DNA from: Bacillota bacterium
Lineage (GTDB): Bacteria > Bacillota > Limnochordia > Limnochordales > ZCTH02-B6
Direction of reading: 5' to 3'
DNA: 7,597 nt
NCBI GenBank assembly: GCA_003387805.1
Contig: QGSR01000084.1
Span: 1-7,597 of the forward strand
The notes under the pieces were generated by a model. The model was not told the origin of the DNA and did no database searches. It was given only the letters and a program-made list of their open reading frames with translations. Position 1 is the first letter of the stretch; each line of letters begins with the position of its first letter. Made by a program: the position numbers and the translations under genes. Below, piece after piece: positions 4,858 to 7,597 of the stretch.

Positions 4858-6339
4858 TCACGGCCCGTCCTCCCCGCGCGTGGCCAGCCAGCGGCGGTAC
4901 ACCCCGTCGAAGTCCGCGGGCGGAATGCGGCTGCCGAACAGGTACTGCTCCGCAAAGGCCGACAAATCGCCGAATTCGGCCACGGACGACAACAGCCTCG
5001 CGGTATGGAACACCGCGCTCGGGTTGCGGCGCTGCTCCTCGGCGGCTTCCCGCCACATGTCCATAATGGACGCCGCGCCGGCCGACGCCTCCCGCAGCTC
5101 CACGTCCAGCAGGAAAGCCACCAGCGGGGCGCGGAACTCCAGCACGCGCTGGGAGGCGTGGGAGCGCGGAGAGGTCACCCCGGCCAGCACCAACGACGGC
5201 CATCCGGGCCCGGTGTAGTGAATGCCGGTGGCGTACAGCGTGCGCAGCGCGAGGTACATCTCATCGGCGCTCATGTAGCCCAGCTCGTGCAGCAAGAGCA
5301 GCGTCGCGTATTCGGGCAGCCCTTCGGCAAACCACGCCGCTTCGGGCAACGTGGTCACGGTGCGCTGAAGCAGCCAGTCGATGACCGTGCGGGCCGCGTG
5401 CTTGCGCCACCAGTCCAGACCGCCCAGCCCGGTCCAAAGCACCATGGTGCGGTGGCCCACGGTGTGGCCGGCGATGATCGGGTTGAGGCGCAGCGCGCCC
5501 GGGTAGCGGATGTGGAAGAACGTCACGTCGGTGAGGAACTGGCCGAATCCGGCCTCCGCCAGGGCCGCAACCATCGTGTTCAAGGACTCCGCCGCAGCTT
5601 CGGCGGGCCAGGGCATGGCCCCGGCGGTGACGACGGTGACCCGGCCGCCCGGTGTGTCTTGCGCGTCCACGGCCACCGGGCCCATCAGCAGCACCAGCCG
5701 CTCCACATCGGCCACGGGCGTGGCCCGTCCGGACGGCAGCTCGCCGATGTCGGCCGCAAAGGCCCGCCACTCCGGGGGCAAATGGACCGTGACGGTGGCC
5801 GCGCCCGCGGGCGGCGCGCCGACGGGCCGCGCCAGCGTGTCCCGGCCGGCCACGTAGGCGAAATCCCCCAGGTAGGCGGACGCGTACGGCGCTTCGGGCT
5901 GCGCGGCGGGGTTTATCAGCCCCCCGCGCAGCCGCACGGAGTAGCCGACGGTAACGGGCGTCGCGGCCGGGATGTCAATGCGTACAGCGTTGCCATCTCC
6001 GTCGCTGACGGGCGCGTCACCGCCGCGGGAGGCGGGTTCTGCGCCCTCCTCCGCCGGCACGCCGGGCGGCGCCACGACGCGGACGTCCTCCGGGGAGAGT
6101 CCCTCGGGCAGCCGCAGCTCCACCGGCCCGCCGGCGAATCCGGCCTCCGGGAAGATGGTCAGGCGCACGTCAAGCCGAGGTTCCCGGTCCAAAGGAACGA
6201 TGATCTCGTAGGCGATGCCCTCGGCGGGCGCGTGCTGGGCATGGGCGGCCGGCGCGCCGGCGAGGGCCAATACGCACAGCCAGGCCGTGAACAAGAGCAC
6301 GGCCGTCGCGGCCAGCCGTGACCGGCGGGTCGGGATCAT
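4858..6339 (-). CDS. Secreted gluzincin-fold (M61/M1/peptidase-MA-like) protein with degenerate zinc motif
   Basis: 493 residues. The N-terminus is a clear signal peptide: MIPTRRSRL, a hydrophobic core up to about residue 30, and a likely cleavage at AHA-Q near residue 34. Residues about 42-230 look like a beta-sandwich with an M61-like N-terminal pattern (IAYEIIVPLDREPRLDVRLTIFPE). The C-terminal half is helical and contains LPEAAWFAEGLPEYATLLL (from 331), which matches the W-x-x-EG-x-x-x-Y element carrying the third zinc ligand (E339) in gluzincin aminopeptidases. Where HExxH should stand, the sequence reads HAART (314-318), so the catalytic Glu and second His are missing. This suggests a non-catalytic, perhaps binding or chaperone-like, extracytoplasmic protein. 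There is no C-terminal membrane anchor. The start ATG is supported by GGGAGG, 7 bases upstream. It is the first gene of an operon with the phosphoesterase. The fold call is moderate; secretion is near certain. Confidence 0.6.
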   Translation of the reverse strand: MIPTRRSRLAATAVLLFTAWLCVLALAGAPAAHAQHAPAEGIAYEIIVPLDREPRLDVRLTIFPEAGFAGGPVELRLPEGLSPEDVRVVAPPGVPAEEGAEPASRGGDAPVSDGDGNAVRIDIPAATPVTVGYSVRLRGGLINPAAQPEAPYASAYLGDFAYVAGRDTLARPVGAPPAGAATVTVHLPPEWRAFAADIGELPSGRATPVADVERLVLLMGPVAVDAQDTPGGRVTVVTAGAMPWPAEAAAESLNTMVAALAEAGFGQFLTDVTFFHIRYPGALRLNPIIAGHTVGHRTMVLWTGLGGLDWWRKHAARTVIDWLLQRTVTTLPEAAWFAEGLPEYATLLLLHELGYMSADEMYLALRTLYATGIHYTGPGWPSLVLAGVTSPRSHASQRVLEFRAPLVAFLLDVELREASAGAASIMDMWREAAEEQRRNPSAVFHTARLLSSVAEFGDLSAFAEQYLFGSRIPPADFDGVYRRWLATRGEDGP

Positions 6340-6403
6340 GGCCGTTCCTCCCCCCGAAGCGTGTCCCTACAGTATTCTGGCTCGGGAGGACGCTCCCTGC
6401 ACG

Positions 6404-6435
6404 ATGTTGAACGATCGCGGGGCGCATGTTAAACG
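6404..6435 (+). promoter_or_regulatory. Paired GTTRAAC sites with a candidate promoter before arginase
   Basis: In the 150-base divergent gap (6340-6489), ATGTTGAACG (6404-6413) and ATGTTAAACG (6426-6435) match at 9 of 10 positions. Their starts are 22 bases apart, about two helical turns, and each contains the small dyad GTT-N-AAC. They overlap a possible plus-strand promoter: TTGAAC (6407-6412) as -35, a 17-base spacer, and TGT-TAAACG as a weak extended -10 (6427-6435). That would give a leader of about 48 bases to the arginase ATG. A regulator bound to both sites would cover this promoter. No clear promoter was found for the divergent minus-strand operon. Confidence 0.4.
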
Positions 6436-6489
6436 GCGAGGGGTTCCTGGATATTCCTGCAATGAGAACACTGCAAGGGAGACGCCGCG

Positions 6490-7380
6490 ATGAAGATCGC
6501 TCTCATAGGTGTGCCGATGGATTTGGGCGCCAACCGGCGGGGCGTGGACATGGGGCCCAGCGCCCTGCGGTACGCGGGGCTGCAGAAAGCGCTGGCCGGG
6601 CTGGGACACTCGGTGACGGACCTGGGCGACTTGGTCGTGCCCGGGCCTGAAGCCAGCGACCCCGGTGAGCCCCGCGCCAGGTACTTGCAGAAAATCGTCG
6701 AGGTGTGCGGCCAGCTGCGGGATCGGGTGGCGGACGCAGCGCGGGCGGGCGCGCTGCCGCTGGTGCTGGGCGGCGATCACAGCCTGTCCGTGGGCACGGT
6801 CAGCGGGGTGCGGCGGGTGCACCCCGGCACGGGCGTCATCTGGCTGGACGCGCACGGGGACTTCAACACGCCCGACACGACGCCGTCGGGCAACGTGCAC
6901 GGCATGTCGCTGGCGGCGCTGCTGGGGCTGGGTGCCGAGGAGCTGGTGGCGCTGATGGACGGCCGGCCGGTGCGGCCCGAGCAGGCGGTGCTCATCGGCG
7001 TACGGGACCTGGACGACGGCGAGCGGGACCTGCTGCGGCAGTCGGGCGTGCGGGTGTTCAGCATGCAGGAGGTGGACCGGCACGGGCTGCCGGCGGTCAT
7101 GGAGGAGGCGCTGGCCGGGCTGCGCCGGCACGTGGACCGTATTCATCTCAGCCTGGACCTGGACGTGTTCGAGCCGGACCTGGCTCCCGGCGTCGGCACG
7201 CCGAAGCCGGGCGGCCTGACGTACCGGGAAGGGCACCTGGCCATGGAGATGATCGCCGAGGAGGGGATGCTGGTCTCCATGGAGCTGGTGGAGGTCAATC
7301 CGATCCTCGACGACGCGAACCGGACGGCGAGGCTGGCCGTGGACATGGCCCGGTCGGCGCTCGGAGCCCGCGTGTTGTAG
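6490..7380 (+). CDS. rocF: Arginase (arginine to ornithine plus urea)
   Basis: 296 residues, the length of Bacillus-type arginases. All dimanganese ligands are present: GGDHS (H97), DAHGDFN (D120, H122, D124) and SLDLDVFEPD (D223, D225). SGNVHGMS (133-140) is the arginase-specific substrate loop, with the proton-shuttle His137; agmatinases and formiminoglutamases differ here. EVNP (268-271) supplies the Glu equivalent to the guanidinium-contacting residue. The N-terminus IGVPMDLGANRRGVDMGPSALR and the C-terminus LDDANRTARLAVDMARSALG are also typical. The enzyme is a cytosolic Mn2+ homo-oligomer that opens arginine catabolism. The ATG is supported by AAGGGAG (6475-6481), 8 bases upstream. No other rocF-linked gene (ornithine aminotransferase, transporter, RocR) is in view, so it looks monocistronic. 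It is divergent from the gluzincin-like gene across the paired GTTRAAC sites. Enzyme identity is very confident. Confidence 0.95.
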   Translation: MKIALIGVPMDLGANRRGVDMGPSALRYAGLQKALAGLGHSVTDLGDLVVPGPEASDPGEPRARYLQKIVEVCGQLRDRVADAARAGALPLVLGGDHSLSVGTVSGVRRVHPGTGVIWLDAHGDFNTPDTTPSGNVHGMSLAALLGLGAEELVALMDGRPVRPEQAVLIGVRDLDDGERDLLRQSGVRVFSMQEVDRHGLPAVMEEALAGLRRHVDRIHLSLDLDVFEPDLAPGVGTPKPGGLTYREGHLAMEMIAEEGMLVSMELVEVNPILDDANRTARLAVDMARSALGARVL

Positions 7381-7389
7381 TCATCTGTG

Positions 7390-7525
7390 AAAAAAGGCCG
7401 TCGGGGTGCCGTTCCGGGGGACGCTCGCTCCGACCCTCCTGGCCTCCGCTCGCTCGATGCCGAGCCGCCTGCGCTCTCCTGCTCCGGCGGCTCGGCAACG
7501 CCCCCGGAACGGCACCCCGGCCGCC
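7390..7525 (-). terminator. Possible intrinsic terminator for a minus-strand transcript entering from the right
   Basis: Read on the minus strand, the outer stem of the nested repeat is followed at once by TTTTTT (the six As at 7390-7395 on the plus strand). A stem plus U-tract fits rho-independent termination of a gene to the right of the window that converges on arginase. The loop is unusually long (80 bases, with its own hairpin), and no minus-strand gene end is visible here, so the call is moderate. There is no T-run on the plus-strand side for arginase. Confidence 0.4.
7396..7525. repeat. Nested inverted-repeat structure downstream of arginase
   Basis: The outer stem is a perfect 19-bp inverted repeat, CGGGGTGCCGTTCCGGGGG (7402-7420) with its reverse complement at 7501-7519. 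It extends outward with four of six further positions paired (7396-7401 with 7520-7525). Inside it, three bases from the right arm, is a perfect 12-bp stem, TGCCGAGCCGCC (7458-7469) with GGCGGCTCGGCA (7486-7497), and a 16-base loop. The left interior (7421-7457) is unpaired but holds CGCTCGCTC twice (7422-7430 and 7447-7455). No credible protein is encoded in 7381-7597; frames there lack ribosome binding sites and family resemblance. It may be a terminator, a dispersed palindromic repeat or a structured RNA. Confidence 0.7.
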
Positions 7526-7549
7526 TCCGCCCCCTGCTCCGGCGGCTCG
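7478..7549. repeat. 17-bp direct repeat partly inside the nested structure
   Basis: CCTGCTCCGGCGGCTCG occurs at 7478-7494 and again at 7533-7549, 55 bases apart. The first copy forms the loop and right arm of the inner stem. The second lies outside the outer stem, where it can form only a short CGGCG/CGCCG hairpin (7540-7552). This suggests duplication of part of the element, or a second, incomplete element at the window edge. Confidence 0.65.
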
Positions 7550-7597
7550 CCGTCGAATCTCCGACCGTCCGGGGCCTGCGCATCTCCCTTTGTCATA

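Noticed and set aside
5452..5466. HTVGH (residues 292-296 of the gluzincin-like protein) as the zinc motif
   Set aside because: It lacks the Glu, is 42 residues before the EG element, and the HAART segment just ahead of the LPxxxW-EG element aligns better with the HExxH position.
4819..6321. A 500-codon plus-strand open frame opposite the gluzincin-like gene
   Set aside because: It is antisense to a gene with a signal peptide and ribosome binding site; its product is low-complexity Gly/Arg/His/Gln-rich, a typical GC-rich shadow frame.
7381..7596. A 71-codon minus-strand frame at the right edge
   Set aside because: It lies across the nested inverted repeats, has no ribosome binding site visible and no recognisable sequence pattern; its repeats simply mirror the DNA repeats.
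1..7597. tRNA, rRNA, CRISPR array, insertion sequence or integrase
   Set aside because: No tRNA cloverleaf, rRNA segment, regularly spaced repeat-spacer array, transposase or recombinase motif was seen on either strand.

Overview
The window is GC-rich bacterial DNA with tightly packed genes and strong Gram-positive-style ribosome binding sites (for example AAGGAGGTG before the small gene at 3697). The gene mix includes a ParB/Spo0J-type protein, a sporulation/NtrB-type histidine kinase catalytic core, a bacterial PC4-like protein and a Bacillus-type arginase. Together these suggest a high-GC, probably thermophilic member of the Bacillota (Symbiobacteria/Limnochordia/Thermaerobacter-like). This assignment is inference from composition and gene content; no rRNA or other phylogenetic marker is present.

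Layout, left to right. (1) At 1-353 on the minus strand is the N-terminal part of an XRE-type helix-turn-helix regulator, cut by the window edge. It is divergent from (2) a solitary ParB-family protein (576-1520, TTG start) with no ParA gene in view. (3) A 273-base GC-rich gap holds strong hairpins. (4) A 3-hydroxyisobutyrate dehydrogenase / tartronate-semialdehyde reductase family enzyme lies at 1794-2726. (5) A locally AT-rich gap with short dyads and repeats lies before (6) a sensorless, soluble histidine kinase core (2835-3608). (7) A 90-residue PC4-like nucleic-acid-binding protein (3697-3969) has its start codon inside a long-range leader stem. (8) Convergent to it, with only 2 bases between stop codons, is a minus-strand pair: a membrane-anchored metallophosphoesterase (3972-4835) and, upstream of it, a secreted gluzincin-fold protein (4858-6339) that appears to have lost its zinc-protease motif. 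(9) A divergent promoter gap of 150 bases carries two near-identical GTTRAAC sites. (10) An intact arginase (6490-7380) follows. (11) The right end (7381-7597) has no credible gene but holds a nested inverted-repeat structure with a 19-bp perfect outer stem, plus a 17-bp direct repeat.

The genes do not form one obvious pathway. The XRE/ParB pair may share regulation. The kinase and PC4-like gene are co-oriented and could be co-transcribed. The phosphoesterase and gluzincin-like genes form a probable two-gene cell-envelope operon. Arginase stands alone for arginine catabolism (arginine to ornithine and urea). I found no convincing new multi-gene system. The most notable signals are non-coding: the start-codon-sequestering leader of the PC4-like gene and the nested terminal repeat structure. 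The apparent pseudo-peptidase is also worth a second look.
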